DNA of 64,000 bases from Ornithinibacillus bavariensis (GCF_050433565.1 NZ_JBNPWZ010000007.1:62001-126000), one strand, 5' to 3'; numbered from the stretch's first letter, positions 1 through 9,140 are shown. A program made the numbers and translations. Notes: generated from the sequence alone by a model not told the origin.

Positions 1-22
1 TCTCCTACTTCATCCCGACACT

Positions 23-1321
23 CTAGAACAGGTTCAAGGTTAAATATAGCCCTATTAATGTGATAAACAAGATAGGAATTGTTAGCAGTATACCCGTTTT
101 AAAATACGTACCCCATGAAATTTTCACACCCTTTTGAGACAAGACATGGAGCCATAATAGGGTAGCTAATGAACCAATTGGTGTGATTTTTGGACCTAGA
201 TCGGAACCAATAACATTAGCATAAATTAGTGCTTCACGGATTACACCCGTTGTATTCGTATCCGCTATTGCGATTGCATCAATCATGACGGTAGGAAGAT
301 TATTCATGATGGATGATAGGATTGCCGCAGTAAATCCCATGGAAACTGTTGCAACAAATAATCCCTGGTCTGCAGAAAGTTGGATAAGATTAGCTAGTAG
401 CTCTGTTAATCCAGCATTCCGTAATCCAAATACAACAACATACATGCCAATAGAGAAAAAAACAATCTTCCAAGGTGCCCCTTTGATAACGGACACTGTG
501 TTAACTACCTTACTTCTTCTAGCGACTAGTAAAAAGAAAATGGCAATAACCCCAGCAACAACTGAAACTGGTAAATTGATAAATTCACTAATAAAATATC
601 CGACTAATAAGACTGAAAGGACATACCAAGAAACACGGAACAGCTTTTTGTCTTTAATCGCTTCAGTCGGTTCCTTTAATTGGGTAATGTCATACTCTCT
701 CGGAATACTTTTTCTAAAGTAAGTAAATAAAACAAGGATTGTTGCGACTAGTGAAAATAGATTTGGAATGATCATTCTTATTGCATACTCTATAAACCCT
801 ATATGAAAGAAATCTGCAGAGACGATGTTGACTAAATTACTCACAACAAATGGTAATGAAGTCGTATCTGCGATAAATCCACTTGCCATAATAAATGGAA
901 AGACCATCTTTTCCTTAAAATTTAGGTTCCGAACCATGGCTAGGACAATTGGAGTAAGTATTAGTGCTGCTCCATCATTAGCAAAAAAGGCTGCAACTAT
1001 TGCACCTAATATACTTACATAAAAAAACATCCGTATTCCATTACCTTTAGCTATTCTCGCCATATGTAAGGATGCCCATTCAAAGAAGCCAATTTCATCC
1101 AATATCAAAGAGATAAGAATGATTGCGACAAATGCTAATGTTGCATTCCATACAATTCTCGTAACCTCTAAGACATCTTGAAAATCAACCACCCCAAAGA
1201 GTAGTGCAAGAATAGCCCCTCCACATGCAGACCATCCAATGGATAATCCTTTTGGCTGCCAGATTACTAATGCTAGTGTGGCTATAAAAATAATGATTGC
1301 TAGTATAATCGTTGCTGACAA
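23..1321 (-). CDS. ArsB/NhaD-family membrane efflux transporter
   Basis: A 432-residue polytopic membrane protein of the ArsB/NhaD (ion transporter) superfamily, which exports arsenite or exchanges cations. Hydrophobic segments run the whole length. The stretch near residues 110-125 (FFANDGAALILTPIV) and the repeated equivalent near 340-350 (SSIMNNLPTVM) match the paired re-entrant motifs of ArsB proteins; full length fits (about 430). The start is TTG at 1321, chosen because GGAGG lies 7 bases upstream. No arsR or arsC is adjacent, so arsenite export is family-based inference only; it resembles the orphan YwrK type. An unrelated small membrane gene is divergent. Confidence 0.8.
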   Translation of the reverse strand: MSATIILAIIIFIATLALVIWQPKGLSIGWSACGGAILALLFGVVDFQDVLEVTRIVWNATLAFVAIILISLILDEIGFFEWASLHMARIAKGNGIRMFFYVSILGAIVAAFFANDGAALILTPIVLAMVRNLNFKEKMVFPFIMASGFIADTTSLPFVVSNLVNIVSADFFHIGFIEYAIRMIIPNLFSLVATILVLFTYFRKSIPREYDITQLKEPTEAIKDKKLFRVSWYVLSVLLVGYFISEFINLPVSVVAGVIAIFFLLVARRSKVVNTVSVIKGAPWKIVFFSIGMYVVVFGLRNAGLTELLANLIQLSADQGLFVATVSMGFTAAILSSIMNNLPTVMIDAIAIADTNTTGVIREALIYANVIGSDLGPKITPIGSLATLLWLHVLSQKGVKISWGTYFKTGILLTIPILFITLIGLYLTLNLF

Positions 1322-1552
1322 AATAGTTCCTCCTTAAGTTACCACGGGCAGTTCAAGCTCTCTATTCCCAATTCTTAAGGATATAATGATTTGCTTAGAG
1401 AATCAATTAATCTTTTTCATAGCGAACCCTTCTCATATACAGTAGGTATTCAGAATTTTATGGTAAAATTGAATTGATTCGAGAAATCTCGTTAATTATC
1501 TAGTTTGTTAATTTGATATAAATAATGGAATAAATACATAGGGGGAATACAC

Positions 1553-1816
1553 ATGGGGAAGGTTAGTTTCATTTCTGGAATCGTATGTATTGCATTAGGT
1601 GGAATATTGTACACGACGGAAAGATTTATTGCTGTTTTTCAATACGGAATAGAGGTTGTTCCAGTAGAACTTAATGGAAGTGGCTCACTTCCAAGCGAAC
1701 CTAATATGCCAGCTATTTTTGATAACTTTTTTGTTGGATTATTATTATTTCTTGGGCTTGCATTACTCGCATACGGAATCGTTCACACCTACAAAAATAA
1801 CGTTCCTTTAAAATAA
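1553..1816 (+). CDS. Small two-TM membrane protein, unknown function
   Basis: An 87-residue protein with two hydrophobic helices, about residues 4-20 and 58-78, joined by a roughly 35-residue loop that is probably outside the membrane. The ATG follows a GGGGG-type ribosome site (about 8 bases). A strong hairpin terminator follows within 10 bases of the stop, supporting a single-gene unit. No family recognised; no function is proposed. Confidence 0.6.
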   Translation: MGKVSFISGIVCIALGGILYTTERFIAVFQYGIEVVPVELNGSGSLPSEPNMPAIFDNFFVGLLLFLGLALLAYGIVHTYKNNVPLK

Positions 1817-1820
1817 TAGC

Positions 1821-1870
1821 TAAATCTAGTAAGGCATCTTGGTAAACAAACCAAGATGCCTTACTATTTA
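1821..1870. terminator. Bidirectional hairpin terminator
   Basis: A 16-bp perfect stem (AGTAAGGCATCTTGGT and its complement, loop of about 6) extended by outer TAAAT/ATTTA pairs. It sits between the small membrane gene and the convergent LysR gene, so it can serve both. Confidence 0.8.
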
Positions 1871-1928
1871 GTAAATATTAAAATTCTATTAGAAATACCA
1901 TAAAAGATTTACATTGTGGTAAGGTAAA

Positions 1929-2837
1929 TTATTGATTCTTCGTTTCAACCCCTGTAGCCATTCCCTCTCTTGCTACTTCTATGAAGGATAATATGATTGG
2001 GGAAAGCCACTTATCTTTATGCCAGGCCATCTGTGTATATACGTGTAGGTCTGGAATTTGCCATGGAAGGGGAACTAGCTCACCCCGTTCGACTTCGGCT
2101 TCTACCGTTATTTCAGGAAGGAAAGCAATTCCTATTTCAGCGATTGCACATTGTTTAATCGCTTCGGCGTTTTGAAATTCTAAATACGTAATACTATCAA
2201 TACCCTTTTTCTCAAATGACCGGTCGAACATGGTTCGATAGGTACAGCCCTTTTCATTTACTAGGAACACCTCTCCATGAAAGTCTTCCTGTTGGAGTAT
2301 AGGTTGTTTCGCGAGACGATGATCTGGCGAGACGAAAAAGCGAAATGTTTCTTCCACTAGCGGTTCGACTGTTAGCCCTGTCGAGAGAATGGGTTCGTCC
2401 AGCATAAAGACTATGTCTGCTGTTCCGTCGAAGAGCGTTTGCTTAAGCTCTTGATTAGGAACAGAGCGGAAGATAATACGAACCCCGGGATGCTGTAAAC
2501 GAAATTGCTTAAAAACATTCGGAAGTCGATAGGCACAAAGAACCTCGTTGGCACTTATGGTTAGTGTGCCACTTAAATGTTCATTCTCATGAACGATACT
2601 ACGAGCTTCATCCAACTTGTCTAGAACGCTCTGGACATGAGTTAAAAACCGTTTACCTGCAGTTGTGAGGACAAGTTGCTTACCTAAGCGATCAAAGAGT
2701 CGAACACCAAGCTCTTCCTCCAATGCTTTTATCTGCATCGTGACATTGGAGGGGACGTAGTTTAGCACTTCTGCAGCCCGACTGAAGTTTAAGGTGGATG
2801 CAACCATGCGGAACGTATTCAATTGGCGCAATTCCAT
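1929..2837 (-). CDS. LysR-family transcriptional regulator
   Basis: A 302-residue LysR-type regulator: winged HTH at about residues 1-60 (MELRQLNTFRMVAS, then NFSRAAEVLNY), followed by the periplasmic-binding-like effector domain. An upstream in-frame ATG at 2861 exists, but ATG at 2837 is preceded by GGAGGAG at 7-8 bases and begins with the classic MELRQL, so that start is preferred. It is divergent from the MetX-like hydrolase across 143 bp holding a T-N11-A palindrome, so control of that gene and of itself is likely. Effector unknown. Confidence 0.88.
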   Translation of the reverse strand: MELRQLNTFRMVASTLNFSRAAEVLNYVPSNVTMQIKALEEELGVRLFDRLGKQLVLTTAGKRFLTHVQSVLDKLDEARSIVHENEHLSGTLTISANEVLCAYRLPNVFKQFRLQHPGVRIIFRSVPNQELKQTLFDGTADIVFMLDEPILSTGLTVEPLVEETFRFFVSPDHRLAKQPILQQEDFHGEVFLVNEKGCTYRTMFDRSFEKKGIDSITYLEFQNAEAIKQCAIAEIGIAFLPEITVEAEVERGELVPLPWQIPDLHVYTQMAWHKDKWLSPIILSFIEVAREGMATGVETKNQ

Positions 2838-2856
2838 GACACTCCTCCATTCAACT

Positions 2857-2871
2857 TTCAATATTATTGAA
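2857..2871. promoter_or_regulatory. Candidate LysR operator palindrome
   Basis: TTCAATATTATTGAA is a perfect 6-3-6 palindrome containing T-N11-A, the LysR-type operator pattern. It lies 20 bases upstream of the LysR start codon, in the gap shared with the divergent hydrolase gene. Binding by this LysR protein is inference. Confidence 0.5.
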
Positions 2872-2980
2872 CACTACTTTGATTTTTGTTCACTTTTTTT
2901 GAGACTAACACAGCTTTATACTAATAACAAGAAATACATTCATAACGTTTGTATTTCAATTTGAAGGGAGAGACAATGCA

Positions 2981-4003
2981 ATGGATTATGAAATTTTTGA
3001 TTTAGGTGACGTAACATTACAGTCAGGAGTGACGTTACCAAACGCCTTTCTTGCATATAAGACTTATGGAAAATTGAATGAAAGAAAAGATAATGTGATT
3101 GTCTATCCGACTGCATTTGGTGATCAGCATATGCAGAACGAATGGTTGATTGGAGAAGGCATGGCACTAGATCCAAATGAATATTTCATTATTGTTCCAA
3201 ATCTATTAGGGAACGGGTTATCCTCGTCTCCTAGTAATACGCCTCCTCCATTTGACCGGGAAAACTTTCCGCAGGTTACCATTTATGATAATGTGCAATT
3301 TCAATATCGGCTGGTAACAGAAAAATTCGGTATTCAAAAGATTGCTCTTGTAGTCGGATGGTCAATGGGAGGCATTCAATCATTCCAATGGGGAGCAAGT
3401 TATCCAGACATGGTGGAACGAATTGCACCTTTCTGTGGAGGGGCAAAGACTTGGCCACAAACTTTTGTTGTTCTTGATGGTATGAAAGCTGCGCTCATGG
3501 CGACAGTTGGCTTCGATTCAAGTAAGTTAAACCAGCTGACTTCTAAAGACATGCGTGCCGTTGGCCGTGTCTATGCGGGATGGGGCTTGTCTCAGGCATT
3601 TTACCGAGAGGAGCTTTATCAAGTAATGGGATTTGACTCATTGGAAGACTTTGTAGTGGGAGTCTGGGAAGATAGCTTTATGAAGATGGATCCGCATAAT
3701 GTCCTTGCCATGTTATGGACAGGGCAGTTTGCTGATATTAGTGCGAATCCGACCTATAATGGTGATTTTGATGAGGCGCTTAGAAGCATCAAGGCGCACG
3801 CCTACATCATGCCAGGAAGCAGCGATCTATTCTGTACGGCGGACGACAATAAATATGAGGCTAAGCTTATACCGAATGCTACTTTTAATCCTATTGATTC
3901 AGTATGGGGCCATTTTGCCGGTCGCGGAATTAACCGTGTCGATAATAAATTTATTGATGCCAGCCTAAAACAATTGTTGGCGACTAGTGTAACGGATAGT
4001 TAA
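2981..4003 (+). CDS. Alpha/beta hydrolase, MetX (homoserine acyltransferase)-like
   Basis: A 340-residue alpha/beta-hydrolase-fold protein of the MetX-like group. The nucleophile elbow GWSMGG places Ser at about residue 128; an Asp in the segment MPGSSDLF and a His in WGHFAG complete a plausible triad. The N-terminal pattern (LPNAFLAYKTYGKLN, then VYPTAFGDQH) is typical of homoserine acetyltransferase relatives, but no methionine gene is nearby. The divergent LysR neighbour suggests inducible expression. Real homoserine acylation is uncertain; many relatives of this size have unknown acyl substrates. Confidence 0.72.
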   Translation: MDYEIFDLGDVTLQSGVTLPNAFLAYKTYGKLNERKDNVIVYPTAFGDQHMQNEWLIGEGMALDPNEYFIIVPNLLGNGLSSSPSNTPPPFDRENFPQVTIYDNVQFQYRLVTEKFGIQKIALVVGWSMGGIQSFQWGASYPDMVERIAPFCGGAKTWPQTFVVLDGMKAALMATVGFDSSKLNQLTSKDMRAVGRVYAGWGLSQAFYREELYQVMGFDSLEDFVVGVWEDSFMKMDPHNVLAMLWTGQFADISANPTYNGDFDEALRSIKAHAYIMPGSSDLFCTADDNKYEAKLIPNATFNPIDSVWGHFAGRGINRVDNKFIDASLKQLLATSVTDS

Positions 4004-4308
4004 TAACTGTTCAACAGGATGTTTCTATTAAGTGCAGTGGTGTAGGATTCCGGTACAGAAATTGATGAATTATTGTGGAATGTATGATGGGGAATCAGAT
4101 AGCTACTTGGATTTTTATAGATCGGTAGATGTCTACAAGGTATCGTAGAGATATATTTCATAGGAATATGTAAAACGAGGATATACTTTATTATTATATA
4201 ACCGAGGATGCTACTATCATTCTCGGTTATATAATATGTAGAAGAACTTTTTTCCCTTCGGACAAAAAAAGTGAAATCAACTTTGGTAAAATTTTTTCAT
4301 TATATGTA
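4004..4308. other. Intergenic stretch with one long hairpin
   Basis: No gene supported. The only clear structure is the 14-bp inverted repeat at 4193-4235. The rest is AT-rich and unremarkable. Confidence 0.5.
4193..4235. repeat. 14-bp perfect inverted repeat (hairpin)
   Basis: ATTATATAACCGAG at 4193-4206 pairs perfectly with its complement at 4222-4235 around a 15-base loop. There is no T-run, so it is not a typical intrinsic terminator, although it may serve as an RNA 3' stabiliser for the upstream hydrolase transcript or be part of a small repeat element. Confidence 0.6.
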
Positions 4309-4338
4309 TTGACACGTATATATGTTTAAGTGTATATT
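4309..4338 (+). promoter_or_regulatory. Promoter of the arsR-type operon
   Basis: TTGACA at 4309-4314 and TATATT at 4333-4338, 18-base spacer. The imperfect dyad between and over these elements could be the ArsR operator. Transcription would begin at about 4345, right at the proposed start codon. Confidence 0.55.
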
Positions 4339-4344
4339 AAGGGC

Positions 4345-4680
4345 ATGAATACAACTACGATGCAAATAACATTACAGACAATCGCAGAGCCTAATCGTTT
4401 TAACATTGTGGAGCTTTTGAAAAAAGGCCCCCGCTCTGTAAACGAAATTGTTATGGCACTCAACATTGGCCAGCCACAGGTGTCTCGTCATTTACGCATT
4501 TTGAGCGAGACAGGAATAGTACGGTCTCGTACGAAGGGACAGATGCGAATATATAGTCTTGAAGCTCAACCATTTCAGGATTTAGATGCATGGTTCGATT
4601 CCTTTAGTGTTTTATGGGAGGAACGACTAGATAACTTTGAGGACTATATGATCGACATTTTACGAAAGGAGGATAACTAG
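4345..4680 (+). CDS. ArsR-family HTH regulator
   Basis: A 111-residue winged-helix regulator of the ArsR/SmtB fold: ADP-like N-terminal helix (AEPNRFNIVELLKKGP), recognition helix segment GQPQVSRHLRIL and wing GIVRSRTKGQMRIYSL. No cysteine metal site (ELCVCDL type) is seen, so it is the non-metal subgroup usually paired with AHSA1/SRPBCC genes, as here. ATG 4345 lies only 6 bases after the predicted -10, suggesting a leaderless message; ATG 4360 is the alternative, and GTG 4330 would lie within the promoter. First gene of a three-gene operon; autoregulation is likely. Confidence 0.82.
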   Translation: MNTTTMQITLQTIAEPNRFNIVELLKKGPRSVNEIVMALNIGQPQVSRHLRILSETGIVRSRTKGQMRIYSLEAQPFQDLDAWFDSFSVLWEERLDNFEDYMIDILRKEDN

Positions 4681-4749
4681 CTATATTTTTTCACTTTCCG
4701 CATAGGAAGGTAAACAGTAGGTTAACAAGCTAACAAGGGTGAATTTAAT

Positions 4750-5259
4750 TTGAGAAAAAAAACAAAAATTTTCAAGGATCAGGTACGTCGAGAACTTACA
4801 ATTGAGCGTACAGTAGCAATCCCCCTTCAGTATGCATGGGACGGATGGACGAAGCCCGAACATATTGCTCGTTGGTGGGGACCAAAAGAATGGACATCCA
4901 CAGTTTACGAGATGGATGTTAGACCGGGTGGTGTTTGGCGCTATCGTTTATGTCCCGATAATGGTGATGGAGAAGAGGCATACTGTAAAGCTATCTATCA
5001 AGAAGTTATTGAACCATTAAGACTTGTGTATATAGACTCATTCACTGATAAGAATTGGAACATTGTAGAAAACAGTGAAATGTACACTGTTGTAACCTTT
5101 AGTGAGGTAATGGAAGGCTCAGTACTTAGGATTATTACTCGCTTCAATTCCAGTGAAGAGCTAAACAAAGCCGAAGAAATGGGAATGGTTAAAGGATTTA
5201 CAGATGCCTTTGACCGTTTAGAAGAATACTTAATCTCAAAAAATGGAGGTACGTTATGA
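4750..5259 (+). CDS. SRPBCC (AHSA1-like) domain protein
   Basis: A 169-residue START-like ligand-binding protein: the AHSA1-type signature RTVAIPLQYAWDGWTKPEHI, then RWWGPKEW and the C-terminal helix GFTDAFDRLEEYL. Such proteins bind hydrophobic ligands; substrate unknown. The start is TTG at 4750 with AAGGGTG about 7 bases upstream. Its end overlaps the next gene by 4 bases (ATGA), giving translational coupling. Pairing with ArsR is typical for this family in Bacillaceae. Confidence 0.78.
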   Translation: MRKKTKIFKDQVRRELTIERTVAIPLQYAWDGWTKPEHIARWWGPKEWTSTVYEMDVRPGGVWRYRLCPDNGDGEEAYCKAIYQEVIEPLRLVYIDSFTDKNWNIVENSEMYTVVTFSEVMEGSVLRIITRFNSSEELNKAEEMGMVKGFTDAFDRLEEYLISKNGGTL

Positions 5260-6086
5260 ACACATTAATCTCAAAGGATGGGACAAAAATTGCTTACAAA
5301 AAGCAAGGGTCTGGGCCATCATTAATCCTAGTAGCCTCTGCTGCTGCTGATCATAAAGATGCTGAACAACTAGCTGTAAAGCTTGCAAGTCATTTTACTG
5401 TTTATAATTATGATCGTCGTGGAAGGGGGCAAAGCACCGATTCTTCACCGTATGCAGTGGAACGTGAAGTGGAAGATATTGAGGCTCTTATAAATGAAGC
5501 TGGTGGCAAGTGCTTTTTGTTTGGAAGTTCCTCTGGTGCCGTGTTAGCAATCGAAGCTGCAAGTAAACTTGAAGACAAAGTCATAAAGCTATTTATGTAT
5601 GAACCTCCTTTTATTATTGATGATAGTCGCCCACCTGTACCAGCAAATTATGTTCAGCATTTAAACCATTTGATTGAAGAAGGCAAACGAAATGAAGCTG
5701 TTGAGTACTATATGAGTGAAGCACTTGGTATACCATCTGAATACTTAGAGTATGTGAAAGCTGATCCTTCTTGGAAATCAATGGAAGGAATGGCACATAC
5801 GCTAGCTTATGATGGAATGATTATGGGTGAAACTCAATCTGGTAACCCATTACCAGTTGATCGGTGGAAAATGAATGTTCCAACATCTGTTATGGTTGGA
5901 GAAAATAGTGAACCTTATTTCCATGACGCTGCTAAGTCACTTGTTAACCTGTTACCTGTAGCTAAATACCAAACACTTTCTGGGCAAGACCATTCAGCAG
6001 TTATGATGGCTCCAGACGTACTAGCCAAAGAAATGGTGAATTTTTATCTGAATTCTCATCATGATCTGAATGAGGTGTCTATTTAA
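5256..6086 (+). CDS. Alpha/beta hydrolase
   Basis: A 276-residue alpha/beta hydrolase with nucleophile elbow GSSSGA (Ser near residue 93), oxyanion region LVASAAAD near residue 27, and a C-terminal GQDHSAV carrying the likely catalytic His. Start ATG with AATGGAGGT upstream, overlapping the previous stop. Third gene of the ArsR operon; substrate unknown. A hairpin terminator lies about 120 bases downstream. Confidence 0.78.
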   Translation: MNTLISKDGTKIAYKKQGSGPSLILVASAAADHKDAEQLAVKLASHFTVYNYDRRGRGQSTDSSPYAVEREVEDIEALINEAGGKCFLFGSSSGAVLAIEAASKLEDKVIKLFMYEPPFIIDDSRPPVPANYVQHLNHLIEEGKRNEAVEYYMSEALGIPSEYLEYVKADPSWKSMEGMAHTLAYDGMIMGETQSGNPLPVDRWKMNVPTSVMVGENSEPYFHDAAKSLVNLLPVAKYQTLSGQDHSAVMMAPDVLAKEMVNFYLNSHHDLNEVSI

Positions 6087-6207
6087 TATTTTCAGAGGAT
6101 GATTACCATTAACGGTAGACATATTTTACAGAAAGATATCGCCCTTTTTTGGGAAGACTATTCTAATTTATGAACGGGTACTATTGCGTAATAAGACATA
6201 CTATGAA

Positions 6208-6245
6208 GCAGAACTTCCAGTTAATTGGAAGTTCTGCTTTTCTTT
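6208..6245 (+). terminator. Intrinsic terminator of the ArsR operon
   Basis: A 12-bp stem GCAGAACTTCCA with loop GTTAAT, followed by TTTTCTTT. Confidence 0.82.
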
Positions 6246-6388
6246 ATATAAATATTAAACTTTAGCGGTATCTTTTCTTTGAATATTACTATTCAATTAG
6301 TTTGTAAAAATAGACTGGTGATACTTAAGCATATCGCTATTTTCTTTTAAAAGTCTAAACCATTAGGAAAATAGTATACGATTACCAA

Positions 6389-7789
6389 TTACCGCTTAAA
6401 CACCCGATCCCCATCATAACTATAAACCGTCAGTTTATCATCTACATAAGTCTCTATATAAACTTTCCTACCCCACAACTGATAAATATATGGTAGTACG
6501 TTTTCCAAATAATGTAGGTCTAGCTCTGTTCCTTCATACCCATGAACCAAATACAACTCTCCATTACGCATATAATCCCCATCCACTACGGTGATGTACG
6601 GGAAGCCTCCATTCACTCGCATGGATACTAACTGATCTCGAATTTTTTCATAGTCCTTATCGGATATTCTGTAGTACGCACCTTGTTTTTCAAATAAATA
6701 CAGGTCCTCTTGTTCGACCAAATCCTTTGTAAGGTAATTTCGGATAAAGGATATATCTGACTCAATCTCACGCACTTCAAATATTTTCTCACGTCCAGAG
6801 CCGGCTTTTACACCTCGTTCTAGCATTTCTTCCGTTGGGTTATTATAGCGTTCTTCAATGTCTTCGAATATTTTCAGTCCTAAATAATAGGGATTAATTT
6901 GTTGTTTCGATGGCTGGACGACAGCAGAGTTTAGCTTAGCAAATTCGATGGTTTCTTGAGAGCTTAGGTCTAACTCGCGCAGGATGCGTTGGTGCCAGTA
7001 GGAAGCCCAGCCTTCGTTCATGATTTTCGTCTCCAGCTGTGGCCAAAAATAAAGCATTTCCTCCCGCATCATTGTTAGTATATCCCGCTGCCAGTCATCT
7101 AGCTCACGACTATAGTTTTCAATAAATAATAGTAGGTCCTTCTCAGGCTTTGGTGGGAACTTCTTACGTCGCTTCACTCTTGACTTATCCTCTTTTGGTT
7201 TTTCATCTATATCCCATAAATCATCATAATCTGTTTTTACTTTTTTATTGGGAGATTCCTCTTCTTCAAAAACATATTCTGGTAGCTTTGGGCGAACAAT
7301 CGAAGGGTCAATATGCTCTTGAATGGCTAAGACCGCATCAAGAAACTTTTCCACCTCATCCTTGCCATGGATTAATTCATATTGTGCAATACGTTCAGCA
7401 GTGGCTGTCATGCTCTCCACCATATCTCTTCTCGTATTAGAAAAACGCACATTGTTTTTAAAGAAATCGCAGTGTGCTAAGACATGCGCGATAATAAGTT
7501 TATTTTGAATAAGACTATTCGTATTTAATAAAAAGGCATAGCACGGATCTGAGTTAATGACAAGCTCATAAATCTGGCTTAAGCCTAGGTCATATTGTAG
7601 CTTCATACGATGGAACTGCTTCCCAAAGCTCCAATGCGAGAATCGTGTTGGCATGCCATAGGCACCAAATGTGTAAATGATGTCAGCGGGACAGATTTCA
7701 TAGCGCATCGGGTAAAAATCTAACCCAAATCCCTCAGCAATTTCGGTAATTTCTTCAATTGCCTTGTGCAGCTCTTTTGTATCGGTCAA
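6389..7789 (-). CDS. spoVR: SpoVR-family protein
   Basis: A 466-residue SpoVR family protein (usual length about 468). Recognised from the N-terminal block (GLDFYPMRYEICP, GMPTRFSHWSFGK), HVLAHCDFFKNN and the conserved NEGWASYWHQRI segment. In Bacillus it is linked to spore cortex formation; in Proteobacteria it travels with the PrkA and YhbH homologues in a stress module. The reading frame extends to a TTG at 7804, but that codon lies before the GGAGGGA site; TTG at 7789 sits 8 bases after it and is preferred. The prkA-yhbH pair is about 4.3 kb away on the same strand. Confidence 0.92.
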   Translation of the reverse strand: MTDTKELHKAIEEITEIAEGFGLDFYPMRYEICPADIIYTFGAYGMPTRFSHWSFGKQFHRMKLQYDLGLSQIYELVINSDPCYAFLLNTNSLIQNKLIIAHVLAHCDFFKNNVRFSNTRRDMVESMTATAERIAQYELIHGKDEVEKFLDAVLAIQEHIDPSIVRPKLPEYVFEEEESPNKKVKTDYDDLWDIDEKPKEDKSRVKRRKKFPPKPEKDLLLFIENYSRELDDWQRDILTMMREEMLYFWPQLETKIMNEGWASYWHQRILRELDLSSQETIEFAKLNSAVVQPSKQQINPYYLGLKIFEDIEERYNNPTEEMLERGVKAGSGREKIFEVREIESDISFIRNYLTKDLVEQEDLYLFEKQGAYYRISDKDYEKIRDQLVSMRVNGGFPYITVVDGDYMRNGELYLVHGYEGTELDLHYLENVLPYIYQLWGRKVYIETYVDDKLTVYSYDGDRVFKR

Positions 7790-7865
7790 TGATGATCCCT
7801 CCAAATATGCTTTGTATAGTTTATGAAGGAGAAAAGGAATGATGAACAGGATGCACGAATAAAAT

Positions 7866-7912
7866 AAATCGTAACCATTCCTATTTACAAATCGTAACGA
7901 TTACGATATAAT
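7866..7912 (+). promoter_or_regulatory. Zur-controlled promoter of znuA
   Basis: TTTACA (7884-7889), a 17-base spacer and TATAAT (7907-7912) form a good promoter. The spacer is filled by AAATCGTAAC-G-ATTACGATAT (7889-7909), nearly identical to the Bacillus Zur box. A second, degenerate half-site AAATCGTAACCATT sits at 7866-7879. Zinc-dependent repression follows from established Zur biology. Confidence 0.85.
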
Positions 7913-7946
7913 CGTTTTTGACTTTAAAAAAAGGGAGAGTTGTTAG

Positions 7947-8942
7947 TTGAAAAAAAGCTGGATTATCATTGTTTCTTTAGGAATTATTCTATTATTGGCG
8001 GCATGTAGCACTCCATCATCTACTAAGACAAAAGATGATGATACATTAACAATCTATACTTCTATTTATCCACTTGAGGATTTTGCAAAAAAAATTGGCG
8101 GAGCACATGTTCAAGTGAAAACCTTAATCCCTGCAGGTTCGGACAGCCATACATACGAACCTACCTCAAAGGAAATATTGAACATTGCAAGAGCAGATGC
8201 CTTTATATATAACGGATTATGCATGGAATCCTATGCGGATAAAATTAAAGATACGTTAAAGAGTGAGGATGTTTTAATAGTAGAGGCATCAGATGGCGTG
8301 GAAGCGATAAAGCATGCGCATGGGGAAGAGCATGAACACGGTGAAGAAAATCATGATCACGGACATGGGGATGCAGATCATGAAGAAGGTGGGCATGATG
8401 AACATGAACACCACCATGGTGACATTGATCCGCATGTCTGGCTAGACCCAGTAAGAGCCGAGGTCCTAGCAAGCAACATTAAGGATGCTCTAATTGAATT
8501 ACAACCTGAATTCAAAGAGGAATTCGAGCAAAACTATGAAACATTAAAGAATGACTTAGAGGCATTGGATGAAGATTTTCATAACTTAGCATCGCAGAAG
8601 GAGAACCCAGAAATGATAGTTTCCCATGCCGCATATGGTTACTGGGAACAGAGCTATGGAATCAAACAAATTCCTATTGCTGGTCTATCTTCAAGCGAAG
8701 AACCATCACAAGGTGAATTGACCAAAATTATTCAGCTCGCAAAGGAAAAGAACATTCAGTATGTGATATTCGAACAAAACATTACTCCAAAGGTAGCGGA
8801 GGTTATTCGTGAAGAAATTAAGGCTGAACCGCTATATCTTCATAATCTATCAACATTAACATCTGACGATATCAAAAATGGTGAGGATTATTTTAGTTTA
8901 ATGAAGCGAAATTTAGAAACCTTGGAGAAGGCTTTAAAATAA
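7947..8942 (+). CDS. znuA: Zinc-binding lipoprotein of a Zn ABC transporter (ZnuA/AdcA-like)
   Basis: A 331-residue cluster A-I substrate-binding protein. Lipobox LLAAC gives a lipidated Cys at residue 20. A His/Asp/Glu-rich loop (about 115-155) is the mark of zinc rather than manganese binders; the metal-site His residues are in SHTYEP, DIDPHVWLDP and VSHAAYGY. Start is TTG 7947 with GGGAGA upstream. A Zur box sits inside the promoter. No ATPase or permease gene is adjacent and a terminator follows, so this is a stand-alone binding protein that must use a permease encoded elsewhere. Confidence 0.92.
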   Translation: MKKSWIIIVSLGIILLLAACSTPSSTKTKDDDTLTIYTSIYPLEDFAKKIGGAHVQVKTLIPAGSDSHTYEPTSKEILNIARADAFIYNGLCMESYADKIKDTLKSEDVLIVEASDGVEAIKHAHGEEHEHGEENHDHGHGDADHEEGGHDEHEHHHGDIDPHVWLDPVRAEVLASNIKDALIELQPEFKEEFEQNYETLKNDLEALDEDFHNLASQKENPEMIVSHAAYGYWEQSYGIKQIPIAGLSSSEEPSQGELTKIIQLAKEKNIQYVIFEQNITPKVAEVIREEIKAEPLYLHNLSTLTSDDIKNGEDYFSLMKRNLETLEKALK

Positions 8943-8950
8943 TGTAAAAT

Positions 8951-8987
8951 ACCTGTGCTGGATTTTTTCCTGCACAGGTTTTTCTTT
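8951..8987 (+). terminator. Intrinsic terminator after znuA
   Basis: ACCTGTGC / GCACAGGT stem (8951-8958, 8972-8979) followed by TTTTTCTTT. Confidence 0.85.
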
Positions 8988-9092
8988 ATTTGGATTTTAC
9001 ATACTCCAATACTTACTATAAAGACGCCCCATGACTGAATACCCTTCAACCTCCCCCAAGTGGGTTGTCCTTTCCTTTTCTGCCATATTATG

Positions 9093-9098
9093 TATAAT
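9093..9098 (+). promoter_or_regulatory. -10 box of toxin mRNA promoter
   Basis: TATAAT preceded by ATTATG; the same 12 bases ATTATGTATAAT recur on the opposite strand in the antisense promoter. No clear -35 at 17 bases. Transcription would start near 9105. Confidence 0.45.
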
Positions 9099-9140
9099 TA
9101 ACACAAGCATGATATCGTTGAGCGGGTGGGAACCACTTTC

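Noticed and set aside
2981..4003. Calling the hydrolase metX outright
   Set aside because: Family-level match only; no methionine genes nearby and substrate cannot be read from the sequence.
8245..8472. His-rich minus-strand ORF
   Set aside because: Mirror of the His/Asp-rich loop of the zinc-binding protein on the other strand.
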